From the NCBI GenBank assembly GCA_964546815.1, contig CAZJLR010000005.1, positions 121,041-185,040 of the forward strand: a DNA stretch of 64,000 nt, written 5' to 3'. The position numbers and the translations under genes were made by a program. This document shows, in pieces, positions 57,120 through 64,000 of the stretch. The first letter of the stretch is position 1. Each line of letters begins with the position of its first letter. The notes beneath the pieces were generated by a model. It searched no databases. It was not told where the DNA came from and saw nothing but the letters and a program-made list of their open reading frames with translations. This DNA comes from JAIEPM01 sp964546815. Its GTDB lineage: Bacteria; Cyanobacteriota; Vampirovibrionia; Obscuribacterales; Obscuribacteraceae.

Positions 57120-58286
57120 GTGAACGTGCTCAAAATATCAATAGATATCGGGGAAAAACTCGTAGAATCGCAGATTCCTCAAAAGCTACTTTCCAATGAG
57201 CTAGTACACGCAAGATCTACTTTCATCGCCCAATCGAGCTTATCAGAAGCCTCTACACTTTTGAGGTCCGAGGCTTTTGTTTCAACAGGTAGACATCTAA
57301 GAGCTCCTTTAGTGAATGAAATCGTTAAATCATATCCGGAGAAAATTCCTAATACCCTTAATGGGTTAACACCACTGCAGACACCGGTTGATCAAATTGG
57401 GTCGGTAATTAATGCAGAAATGAGTGCAAGCCTTGGTCTTTCACTCTCACGCAAATCAGCAGAGTGGTCTGAATCAGGCGCATTTAGTATTCATGAACTC
57501 AAAATGACTGTAAATGGCCGGCTACTCCTACCTCCACCAATTTTGAGCGCGGAGTCCCCGTGGAAAGGCAACATTGCAGCCTGGAGGGATGGAACAATAT
57601 TGATGGGCAAGCAAGCATTTCAAAAGCCATTCTCACCAAAAAATGTGGAGAGTGCGGTGCACGAAATTACGCATCACGAACAGGCGTTTTTGTGTGCTTG
57701 TCGAATCGCTGATAAGTTAGAACTTTTCGGGACAAATAATGAATACGCAGCAAAAAGAGTGTCGGAAGCTTTGTTACCTTCAAAATGGAAATTTAGCGAC
57801 TCAACTGTACTGCGTTTTCTAGAATTTAGAAACGGACGTCAGCTGAGTGGAGAAGCTTCTTTCCGTGCCGAGCAATTGCTGGACTCGTACAAGACCCTAT
57901 TATCAATGCCTGGTCCAAAATCGTTTGCCGCTCGTCTAGAAAAGATTGAATCATATTCCTCCAAAATCAAGACTGTTGGAGCCGAAGGCGACACATTGGC
58001 TGAAGGTCTAAGAGAGACTGAGACACAAAGAAACATTTTCAAGAGCCTGTTCACGCCGAGCAAAGTGCAACAGTCTGTTGAATTATTCAATAGCGCGTTG
58101 ATGAAAAAGACGGGCAGCAACGAAAACTATGCCCAAGCATTTCAGCAGACACTGGACAGGGCAAAAACATTTGTGGAACGTGACAGGCTGCAGTGGGAAG
58201 CATCTTACACTTCTTCACTTCACGAACAAGAAGCCTTCTTTAATGGTTTTGTAGGAAGACGATGGGTTGAATTGAACACGCCCTAG
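57120..58286 (+). CDS. HExxH-containing putative zincin-like protein
   Basis: The 388-residue protein starts with GTG 7 bases after AGGA. The central motif VHEITHHEQ (His181, Glu182, His185) is the zinc-binding HExxH of zincin metallopeptidases. It is preceded by strands that place the helix in a plausible context (ILMGKQAFQKPFSP, then NVESAVHE). Near the C-terminus, YTSSLHEQEAFFNGF (about residues 363-377) offers a second His/Glu pair that could supply the third ligand. There is no signal peptide or membrane span, so it is probably cytosolic or exported by a non-Sec route. The N-terminal 90 residues and the region at 230-340 look helical. I do not recognise a named peptidase family; proteolytic activity is inferred from the motif only, and the similar motif may be non-catalytic. 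Confidence 0.7.
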   Translation: MNVLKISIDIGEKLVESQIPQKLLSNELVHARSTFIAQSSLSEASTLLRSEAFVSTGRHLRAPLVNEIVKSYPEKIPNTLNGLTPLQTPVDQIGSVINAEMSASLGLSLSRKSAEWSESGAFSIHELKMTVNGRLLLPPPILSAESPWKGNIAAWRDGTILMGKQAFQKPFSPKNVESAVHEITHHEQAFLCACRIADKLELFGTNNEYAAKRVSEALLPSKWKFSDSTVLRFLEFRNGRQLSGEASFRAEQLLDSYKTLLSMPGPKSFAARLEKIESYSSKIKTVGAEGDTLAEGLRETETQRNIFKSLFTPSKVQQSVELFNSALMKKTGSNENYAQAFQQTLDRAKTFVERDRLQWEASYTSSLHEQEAFFNGFVGRRWVELNTP

Positions 58287-58350
58287 AAGAAAATCAGTTC
58301 ATTGCTTTCAATCTATACCTTATGCAGGTTTCGACAAAAAGCCTTTTGCT

Positions 58351-58806
58351 TTAATCCTTCACTGGTTTGCATTTTGGTAAATGCTCAAAATCATTTTGAA
58401 TTTTTTCGAATATTGGCGCTGCTCGGTTGTACTCCTCTGCGTCTACCTTAAAATCAGACAACTTACCATTCCCGTCCAAGTGAATCGAGTACAACTGGCG
58501 ATCATTTTTTGATCCGGAGAGTTCCCACATGCTGTACTCCTGTCCGCGTCCTTCTTTATCTTTTACAAAAAAATCGGTCTGAGTAATTTTATTTCCTTCT
58601 GCATTGAAATGTATCACCCGTGTTTCGTCTGATGGTAATCCATCCTTGCTCTCGAAGCCTAATGTGCGTACAGTATTATCCTCGTTTATTGAGGACCAAA
58701 CGCAGCTTCGAAAGTTATCCGCAGCAGTTTCGGCGTTTCGCTGTGTCGACAAACCGTTATCTGCCTCCGTATGGCGACCTGTATCTACATTCTCATGACC
58801 TGGCAT
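58351..58806 (-). CDS. Hypothetical protein, 151 residues
   Basis: The ATG at 58806 has GAGGA 8 bases upstream, a good ribosome site. The protein is soluble and hydrophilic, with no signal peptide. A short disordered N-terminus (MPGHENVDTGRHTEADNG) is followed by repeated strand-like segments (VRTLGFESKDG, TRVIHFNAEGNKITQTDFFV, MWELSGSKNDRQLYSIHLDG), which suggests a small beta-sheet domain. A C-terminal helix (EEYNRAAPIFEKIQNDFEHL) follows. It has no family that I recognise. It is convergent with the HExxH gene (64-bp gap) and divergent from the candidate non-coding RNA. Confidence 0.7.
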   Translation of the reverse strand: MPGHENVDTGRHTEADNGLSTQRNAETAADNFRSCVWSSINEDNTVRTLGFESKDGLPSDETRVIHFNAEGNKITQTDFFVKDKEGRGQEYSMWELSGSKNDRQLYSIHLDGNGKLSDFKVDAEEYNRAAPIFEKIQNDFEHLPKCKPVKD

Positions 58807-58904
58807 CAGTTATTTCCTCGTAGCAATTGAATTGATTGAGAATTTCATTTTATCGGGCATGATTTGGCAATCGATTGTCAAACAGGCTGTGTACTTGTGC
58901 ATGA

Positions 58905-59148
58905 ATTGGTGAGAGGGTTCACCAGGCGAGATTAGCAAATGTCTAATGCCAATAAAAATCCAACCAATGAAATACAAGCGAAAGGCAATCACGCAGCTAT
59001 CTGCGATGGGCCTCTAAATCTGCTCGCCTCGCTTTGTGTATCTCCTGCAGTGGCAACCGTGAACACATGCGTTCGCACCATATATGGTATCACCGCGACA
59101 AACGAGAGAGCCTCATACTGGATGATGCTCTCTCGCTTGTTTTTTTTT
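58905..59148 (+). ncRNA. Candidate structured non-coding RNA ending at an intrinsic terminator
   Basis: This + strand segment has no credible ORF but a dense set of local hairpins. They are TGGTGA/TCACCA (58907-58912 with 58919-58924), ATTAG/CTAAT (58931-58935 with 58943-58947) and CGCAG/CTGCG (58992-58996 with 59001-59005). A GGCGAG/CTCGCC pairing (58925-58930 with 59023-59028) could close a multi-branch loop around the last two. A strong terminator follows at 59103-59148, and the next + strand gene is 4 kb away, so something short is transcribed here. It shows none of the landmark sequences of 4.5S RNA, tmRNA or RNase P RNA. I found no convincing promoter. The existence of a transcript is inferred. 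Confidence 0.4.
59103..59148 (+). terminator. Rho-independent terminator
   Basis: CGAGAGAG (59103-59110) pairs with CTCTCTCG (59128-59135). The stem continues inward with one mismatch to CAT/ATG around a 5-base loop. Nine Ts follow (59140-59148). This is the clearest intrinsic terminator in the window, and it lies downstream of no protein gene on the + strand. Confidence 0.85.
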
Positions 59149-59224
59149 CGTTTGTTCGTACAGTGCTAAAGATAAGATCCTGGCAGCTGCTTTCTACATG
59201 TGCTCCCAGAATAATGTTTAGCTA

Positions 59225-59242
59225 TTACCGAGTTATTACCAT
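59225..59242 (-). repeat. Left copy of an 18-bp inverted repeat flanking the two-component module
   Basis: TTACCGAGTTATTACCAT here is the exact reverse complement of 63865-63882. It lies 170 bp past the stop of the downstream kinase gene. Within it, TTACC occurs twice at an 11-bp spacing, the arrangement typical of OmpR/PhoB-family binding sites. Confidence 0.6.
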
Positions 59243-59361
59243 GGCTCATTTTCTGCAGCACCCACACTTCTTTCATTGCTATACCTACTGATCTTTTTGC
59301 AGAATAAATACAATGGGGTCTTCTAGAACAGAGCTAAACCGATACCAATCGGCTGATTTGC

Positions 59362-59383
59362 AAAAAAATGAGCTGCTTCGCAG
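59362..59383 (-). terminator. Possible terminator of the kinase operon
   Basis: On the - strand, CTGC-GAA-GCAG is followed after four bases by a run of seven Ts, 29-50 bp past the stop codon of the second kinase. The stem is only four base pairs, so the call is weak. Confidence 0.35.
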
Positions 59384-59411
59384 ACCAAGTTCACATTCGC
59401 TTGTTTCCGAG

Positions 59412-61202
59412 CTATGCCTGTATTGAATTAAGCGTAATACAAAACCTGCTGCCATGCGGCTCTAGATTTTGCACTGAGAGTACTGCGTTGTGCCCCTCGA
59501 CAATCATCTTAGAGATAGCCAGGCCTAAGCCTATTCCATCCTGGGTCATACTCGAACTGCCTTGAGCTTGCACAAAGGGTGCAAAAATGGTTTCACGATA
59601 ATTCTCTGGAATGCCGGGTCCTTCATCCAAAATGCTTATTTCGAGCTGTCCGTCGGGCTGCTCCCCAATATCAATCGTTACGCATCCATTCATTGGTGAA
59701 AATTTGATGGCATTTGCCAACAGATTTACTATCAATTGAATGAACCTACTTCGATCGGCTAAAATTCTTGCCGGTTTTTCAGTTGCTATGATCTTTATCG
59801 ATTTTTGTGACGCTAGCTCGTTCACTAATGAAATTCCGGCATTTATTAGCTCAGGCAAAGATTGTTCCTCTAAGTTGAATCGCATTCTGCCGGCTTGGAG
59901 TTGTTCGAAGTCCAGCAAATCATTAACCAAATCGATCAGCCAGCGCAGGTTCTGGTCAACTGTCCTCAGTTCAGAACGTTCCTTATCAGAAAGAGTGCTT
60001 TGCTCCGCAGAAGTTAGCCTGTTAATTCCTTCCAGTGTCAAAGCGAGAGGAACTTTTAAGTCGTTGCTGATCATCTCAATAAATTCTTGTTTCACGATTT
60101 CGAGTCGCTTTCGCTCAGTTAAATCGTGAACTACGCAAAAATAGGCATGGTCATAATCAGACCAAATAGCCGACCAGAGCGTTGAGATTGTTGTTCCTTC
60201 GGCCTGCGCCATAGCAATTTCGAAGCGGTTTTGCTTCTCAAGTTTGCTTTTCTGCATTTCTCTTTGGAAGGTCTCTATGCAAGCACCTTGAAACAATTCA
60301 AGAACCGTTTTGCCCTCAAGTTCCTTTGCTTCCACACCGAGCAAATGTAATGATGAGGAATTCATTCGAATTATTTCCAGGTTAGAAGAAATACTGCAAA
60401 TCATATCTGCCGCATTCTGTACCAGTAATTCCTCGTTTCTATGGGCTACCTTTAGATTTGCATCAACGGTATGCAAGATTCTATCGAGCGAGCTGATTTC
60501 ATCCATTGCTTCTAGTTCGTAATTTAGAGGTAGTCTCTTTGCCAATAAGCGAGCGTTTTCTGCAAGATGCTGAAGCGGGTTTCGTATCGTTCTTGCATAA
60601 AAGCGAGCCAAATAAACAGAAACAAGAATCGTGGCTAACACCCACAGCAAGAGACTAGCTCCGAGAACCTGTCGTAGATTTTCGCGAGCACCTGGTTCAA
60701 TCGCTAGCTGGGCTTTTTCAACATGAACCATATCAGAAAGCGCGTTAAACAATGAGCTAGTTTGCTCAAGCATTTTTTGCTTGACCGATCTATTTTGCTC
60801 TAGCGATTCGAGTTCCGGAGCTTCAAGTATGGCAGTGTTTAAAGCCTTCCTTCCAAGCTCCAGTCTTTCAACATTTTTCAATTGCTTAGGGCTGCTTCTT
60901 GCCAAATTCTCAAGATTCACAATACGTTTATCAATAACATGCAAGTGCTTCAGAACGACACTCTCATCAAGCAACCCCAGTGTTTGGCGTTGTAGCATCA
61001 TCAAGGCAGCCAGCTCGGGTACTCCAATGCAAACTGAATAGGTTTGAGTCAGCATCTCTCGAACAAAAGTTTCACGTGTTGCCTGTTCATTCAACTGGAT
61101 CAAGTTCCACAGCAGAACCAGCGCCAGCACCATTTGCATGCCCAAAGGAACCGTAACCAGGACTATTCCACGACCCAAAAGTCCAAGCTTGGCATTAGCC
61201 AT
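59412..61202 (-). CDS. Sensor kinase with intact ATP-binding domain but Asn in place of the phosphoacceptor His
   Basis: The 596-residue protein starts at the ATG at 61202, which overlaps the stop of the preceding kinase (TAATG) and has GGAGG 7 bases upstream; this beats the in-frame start 57 bases further out. Layout: membrane span about 12-34, extracytoplasmic helical region about 35-178, span about 179-201, HAMP about 202-256, PAS about 257-361, dimerisation helix region about 366-433, HATPase about 481-593. The H-box reads EFIEMISNDLKVPL, so the expected His is Asn380. The ATP-binding domain is complete: NLLANAIKFSP (Asn497), DEGPGIPE (Asp526), GIGLGLAISK. It can probably bind ATP but cannot phosphorylate itself on the usual His. 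Partnership with the coupled upstream kinase is inferred. Confidence 0.85.
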   Translation of the reverse strand: MANAKLGLLGRGIVLVTVPLGMQMVLALVLLWNLIQLNEQATRETFVREMLTQTYSVCIGVPELAALMMLQRQTLGLLDESVVLKHLHVIDKRIVNLENLARSSPKQLKNVERLELGRKALNTAILEAPELESLEQNRSVKQKMLEQTSSLFNALSDMVHVEKAQLAIEPGARENLRQVLGASLLLWVLATILVSVYLARFYARTIRNPLQHLAENARLLAKRLPLNYELEAMDEISSLDRILHTVDANLKVAHRNEELLVQNAADMICSISSNLEIIRMNSSSLHLLGVEAKELEGKTVLELFQGACIETFQREMQKSKLEKQNRFEIAMAQAEGTTISTLWSAIWSDYDHAYFCVVHDLTERKRLEIVKQEFIEMISNDLKVPLALTLEGINRLTSAEQSTLSDKERSELRTVDQNLRWLIDLVNDLLDFEQLQAGRMRFNLEEQSLPELINAGISLVNELASQKSIKIIATEKPARILADRSRFIQLIVNLLANAIKFSPMNGCVTIDIGEQPDGQLEISILDEGPGIPENYRETIFAPFVQAQGSSSMTQDGIGLGLAISKMIVEGHNAVLSVQNLEPHGSRFCITLNSIQA

Positions 61203-63031
61203 TAAAACGCCTCCGCGCCTTTCACTTCGACGCCCGAATAGAGTGGGAGTTTCAGCCATATAAACATGCCCTTTTCCTGCGTATTACCAGTACCTACGCT
61301 TCCTTTATGTGCCTCGGCAATTGCTTTTAGGATTGAAAGCCTCACGGTGCTGCTTCTCAAATCACTATCAAAATGGCTAGAGGGATGGAACATTTCCGTA
61401 GGCTCTGCGCGCTGGTCGGTAGCAGCTTGTATTCCCCGATTTCCAATCTCAATTTTTGCGAAACCATCATCATGGGTAATATCAATTCTTACTTTTGAGC
61501 CTTTAGGCGAAATGGTAATGATTGCAATCAGCATCATATTTACTGCTTGCACGACCCTTCTGTGGTCGCCACAGATTGCGATATCCCCATAGGGAATTTC
61601 TAAGTCTAAGTGTTTGCTTTCAGCTTGGAACAAGACTGATTCTCTGGCCTCGCTACAAACATCGACGGCGCTGAGGCAAGAGTTGCTGGTAATGATGCTG
61701 GTGTTTTCGATACGAGCCAAATCTAACAAATCTCGAATCAATTCATTTAATTGCAAAAGGTTTTGTTCGCAGTAATTGAGTTCCGCTACTACATGAGAAT
61801 TAGCCTTCTCCTTGTTGTTGGCGAGCATTAGTGCCACTGTATTAGATATAGAACTTAAGGGAGCGCGTAAATCATGGCTTGCGATGGCAACTAGCCTTTG
61901 TTTCATCATTTCGATTGCTTTTTGTTCGCTTATGTCGCGGGCAACACAATAGAAGCAAGATGTTTCCTTTGACCAGCTCAACGAAGATGAAACATCCCTT
62001 TTGTTTTCGTTGCTTATGATCAAGCGAGATTCAAATTCTGCTGTCGATGTGGAGTTGGAAGAGCGAAGCGTTTCGCATTGTTGAATAAAAGCAGATATTG
62101 ATTCTGCGCAAACCAGCTGCTTTATGGTCGTGCCCGTTAATGAGCTGGATGGTTTAGCCCAATCTTGTGAGGTCGACTGCCCGATCGACAGTATATGGAA
62201 GTCCTTATCAAACGAAAATAGCAATTCTGCTGTGCTGTCTAATATTGCTCTTTCTTTTCTGCGTGATTCAAGTAAGGCAGACGCAGACTCCTGCAAAATG
62301 CCGTCCAGCTCCGAAATTTCGTCTTCGCTCTTCAATGGGGGTGACAATGTTCCAATCTCTAGGTTTCTGGCATTGCTCTCGATATATCGCAGACGCCTTA
62401 AAATGTTCCTGCTGAAAAACAAAGCAAGAGAAAGTGAAATTACTACGCTACAGATCAAGCCAGATGCTAAATACATTTCAACGCGCTTAAGCAAGTCGTT
62501 TGCTTCTTTTGGCGCTTGCAGTTGTGTTTTCTGTTCACTGAGTAAAATGCTTTTGCCCAATTTAGACATTTCGATGAATAGCTCAAACATTTCATCTCTT
62601 ATGGCTAAGATGCGCCGGGGTGGACTTATCTCAGCGTCCTGAAATACCATTTTTGCGCGCTTTGCAGTTTCTTCGGCTTTGTCAATAATGTTTATAGATT
62701 TTTCGATTAGAGCTCGTAATGGCGCTTGAGTTCCAAGCCTGGCTTGCATGCTTGCTCGTTTTTTGTCTAAATCTTCTAGACTGAGATCAACCATTTCACA
62801 CGCTTCATCAGGCGATTTATCTAAAGACCCAAGAATAGAAAGGAAGAGCTGCGATACAAGCATCTGGTTGTCACGAACTTGAGCGAGCGCCATCCGTGAT
62901 TTCTGTATTTTGACGAATTGCAGCTCAGACTGATTCAGAACGAGAGCTAATACCACAACAAAAGATAGTCCGAACGCAAGTGGCACTGATACCAGCAGAA
63001 ATCCCTTTTTTGCAATTGACCACTTCAGCAT
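61202..63031 (-). CDS. Sensor kinase with intact H-box but degenerate ATP-binding domain
   Basis: The 609-residue protein is a paralogue of the next gene with the same layout: span about 10-33, extracytoplasmic helices about 34-186, span about 187-207, HAMP about 208-255, PAS-like about 262-370, HisKA about 372-440, HATPase-like about 487-598. The H-box is canonical, IASHDLRAPLSS, with His386. The HATPase motifs are lost. The N-box Asn is Ala503 (NMMLIAIITISP), the DxGxGI motif has become IGNRGI, and the glycine-rich G2 motif has become STVRLSILK. It should therefore accept phosphate but not bind ATP well. It has no clear ribosome site upstream of the ATG at 63031. It is the first gene of a two-kinase operon, divergent from the response regulator. 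Confidence 0.85.
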   Translation of the reverse strand: MLKWSIAKKGFLLVSVPLAFGLSFVVVLALVLNQSELQFVKIQKSRMALAQVRDNQMLVSQLFLSILGSLDKSPDEACEMVDLSLEDLDKKRASMQARLGTQAPLRALIEKSINIIDKAEETAKRAKMVFQDAEISPPRRILAIRDEMFELFIEMSKLGKSILLSEQKTQLQAPKEANDLLKRVEMYLASGLICSVVISLSLALFFSRNILRRLRYIESNARNLEIGTLSPPLKSEDEISELDGILQESASALLESRRKERAILDSTAELLFSFDKDFHILSIGQSTSQDWAKPSSSLTGTTIKQLVCAESISAFIQQCETLRSSNSTSTAEFESRLIISNENKRDVSSSLSWSKETSCFYCVARDISEQKAIEMMKQRLVAIASHDLRAPLSSISNTVALMLANNKEKANSHVVAELNYCEQNLLQLNELIRDLLDLARIENTSIITSNSCLSAVDVCSEARESVLFQAESKHLDLEIPYGDIAICGDHRRVVQAVNMMLIAIITISPKGSKVRIDITHDDGFAKIEIGNRGIQAATDQRAEPTEMFHPSSHFDSDLRSSTVRLSILKAIAEAHKGSVGTGNTQEKGMFIWLKLPLYSGVEVKGAEAF

Positions 63032-63050
63032 AATTGGAAGTATTACTCTT

Positions 63051-63111
63051 GGTGCGTATTGCCACTAGTAAACCTGGAATCAAGGTCTGTGCCAATAATA
63101 AATTACGCACC
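63051..63111. promoter_or_regulatory. Divergent regulatory region of the two-component genes
   Basis: GGTGCGTA (63051-63058) and its reverse complement TACGCACC (63104-63111) bracket the probable kinase promoter, which on the - strand reads TTGGCA (63095-63090), 17 bases, TTTACT (63072-63067). One half-site sits at the predicted transcription start and the other just upstream of the -35 element. The second half-site also lies where the -35 of the regulator promoter would be, ahead of two TATCAT -10 candidates (63121-63132). A site for autoregulation by the adjacent regulator is a reasonable inference. Confidence 0.4.
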
Positions 63112-63155
63112 TTTTGAGTGTATCATTATCATTGGTTGATCTAAGCATGTGAACA

Positions 63156-63839
63156 ATGGCAAAAATTCTGCTTGTCGAAGACGACATTCCTCTGGCAAAC
63201 CAGTTGAAGCAAATTCTTCAGTTGGAACACCACCACGTGGAGTCATGCACAACGGGTACAGAAGCGATCGAGAGGCTTCGTTTTTTCGAGTTTGATCTAG
63301 CAATAATAGATTGGGGACTGCCTGGAGTTTCTGGTGTTGAGGTACTTCGACAATATCGAGATTATGGTGGCAAAACTCCTATATTAATGTTGACAGGACG
63401 CGATAGTGTCGAAGACAAATCATTTGGCTTAGAAACGGGCGCCGACGACTACTTAACAAAGCCCTACCACTCGCGAGAATTGGTTGCTCGGGTAAATGCT
63501 CTCACCAGGCGAGCGTCTGGGCAGTACCAACAGATCTTCTCCTCTGGTGATATAGAGTTGCACTCATCAACACATTGTGTAACCAAGAACGGCAAGGAAG
63601 TGAAGCTGCAACCAAAGGAATTTGCACTCCTAGAGTTCCTTTTTAGAAACCCGGACAATGTCTTCAGCATTGAGGCGTTGCAAAAGCGCATCTGGGAATC
63701 AGATTCAGACGCATCGCCAGAATCTGTGAGGGTTTGCATTACACGTTTGCGGGCGAAGATCGATAGCCCTGGCGAGGAATCGCTCATTCGCAATATTCCA
63801 AGGCTGGGCTATCAGCTGTCACCTAAAAAGAAAAGCTAA
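63156..63839 (+). CDS. OmpR/PhoB-family response regulator
   Basis: The 227-residue protein has the full two-domain layout. In the receiver domain (about 1-115) the acidic pair is Asp9/Asp10, the phosphorylation site is Asp52 (AIIDWGLPG), the switch Thr is Thr80 (MLTGRD) and the conserved Lys is Lys102 (LTKPYHSREL). A winged-helix DNA-binding domain (about 130-225) carries KLQPKEFALLEFLFRNPDN and the recognition-helix region SPESVRVCITRLRAKI, ending RNIPRLGYQL. The start at 63156 has no good ribosome site, so translation may be weak or the transcript nearly leaderless. It is divergent from the two sensor kinases, 124 bp apart, and is their likely phosphorylation target. Its regulon is unknown. 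Confidence 0.93.
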   Translation: MAKILLVEDDIPLANQLKQILQLEHHHVESCTTGTEAIERLRFFEFDLAIIDWGLPGVSGVEVLRQYRDYGGKTPILMLTGRDSVEDKSFGLETGADDYLTKPYHSRELVARVNALTRRASGQYQQIFSSGDIELHSSTHCVTKNGKEVKLQPKEFALLEFLFRNPDNVFSIEALQKRIWESDSDASPESVRVCITRLRAKIDSPGEESLIRNIPRLGYQLSPKKKS

Positions 63840-63864
63840 CTAACTCTCCTCATTGAGTTTTTGG

Positions 63865-63882
63865 ATGGTAATAACTCGGTAA
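63865..63882 (+). repeat. Right copy of the 18-bp inverted repeat flanking the two-component module
   Basis: ATGGTAATAACTCGGTAA begins 26 bp after the response regulator stop and is the exact reverse complement of 59225-59242. GGTAA occurs twice at an 11-bp spacing inside it. It could be a regulator binding site for a gene beyond the window edge, or the border of a transferred cassette. Confidence 0.6.
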
Positions 63883-63945
63883 CACCGGGAGATTAACATG
63901 TACTCATTCGGGACGTTCGTACCCAGAAATTGCAGGAGGCTAGAA

Positions 63946-63996
63946 TGTAACTTTTCTCGATAAATGTCAGGTTTTCATTCACGATAAATGTCAGGT
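63946..63996. repeat. Direct repeats resembling the end of an insertion sequence
   Basis: The 15-mer CGATAAATGTCAGGT occurs at 63958-63972 and again at 63982-63996, a 24-bp period. A degenerate unit precedes it, starting with TGTAAC at 63946. Arrays of TGT-initiated repeats of this kind are found at the ends of IS21- and IS481-type elements, where they bind transposase. The window ends before any transposase gene, so the identity remains a guess. Confidence 0.4.
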
Positions 63997-64000
63997 CGGA

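Noticed and set aside
58939..59169. 76-codon + strand ORF in the candidate RNA gene
   Set aside because: It runs straight through the intrinsic terminator, has no ribosome site and its composition is not protein-like.
59412..61202. Second kinase as a pseudogene
   Set aside because: The frame is intact, translational coupling is perfect and all ATP-binding motifs are kept. Only the His is changed, which points to altered function and not decay.
61202..61259. Earlier start of the second kinase at 61259 (57 extra bases inside the first kinase gene)
   Set aside because: The ATG at 61202 has GGAGG at ideal spacing and overlaps the upstream stop; the longer version adds an Arg-rich stretch before the membrane span without a ribosome site.

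Overview
The window reads as chromosomal DNA of a Gram-negative-type bacterium devoted mainly to very large secreted surface proteins. The gene style (Gly/Ser/Asn/Thr-rich beta-solenoid proteins ending in a FecR-like domain, an HExxH protein, OmpR-type signalling genes) would fit the non-photosynthetic cyanobacterial relatives (Melainabacteria/Obscuribacterales). No rRNA or housekeeping marker is present, so that placement is a low-confidence inference.

Left part (1-7.5 kb, mostly + strand): the 3' portion of a filamentous-haemagglutinin-like protein whose start lies outside the window, a SapM-like acid phosphatase, a small single-span membrane protein with an Ala/Pro tail, a strong hairpin terminator, and a convergent gene of unknown function. 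Centre (7.6-49.5 kb, - strand): one uninterrupted 41.9-kb reading frame for a 13,969-residue exported protein. It has a signal peptide, an N-terminal solenoid module, about 50 tandem units of roughly 225 residues arranged in six blocks of 6-8 unit types (a nested, higher-order repeat), a region built on a different repeat, and a FecR-like domain plus a short conserved tail. Its promoter and a hairpin-rich leader lie in the 525-bp gap at 49.5-50.0 kb. The opposite strand of this gene is full of long but spurious Pro-rich ORFs.

Divergent from it (50.0-55.1 kb, +) is a third relative of the same surface family with an inserted glycoside hydrolase family 17 catalytic domain. The three proteins share the FecR-like domain and an approximately 20-residue C-terminal tail, and two of them visibly share an N-terminal module, so they look like a local paralogous set delivered or anchored in the same way. 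Next come small genes: a two-span membrane protein, a low-affinity-iron-permease-family protein, a Lys/Ser/Ala-rich histone-H1-like protein, an HExxH (zincin-like) protein, a small hypothetical protein, and a candidate structured non-coding RNA with a clear intrinsic terminator.

Right part (59.4-63.8 kb): an OmpR-type response regulator divergent from two translationally coupled sensor kinases. Their degeneracies are complementary: one keeps the phosphoacceptor His but has a ruined ATP-binding domain, the other keeps a good ATP-binding domain but has Asn in place of the His. Together they could work as an obligate heterodimer. The module is flanked by an 18-bp inverted repeat. The window ends in what may be the tip of an insertion sequence.
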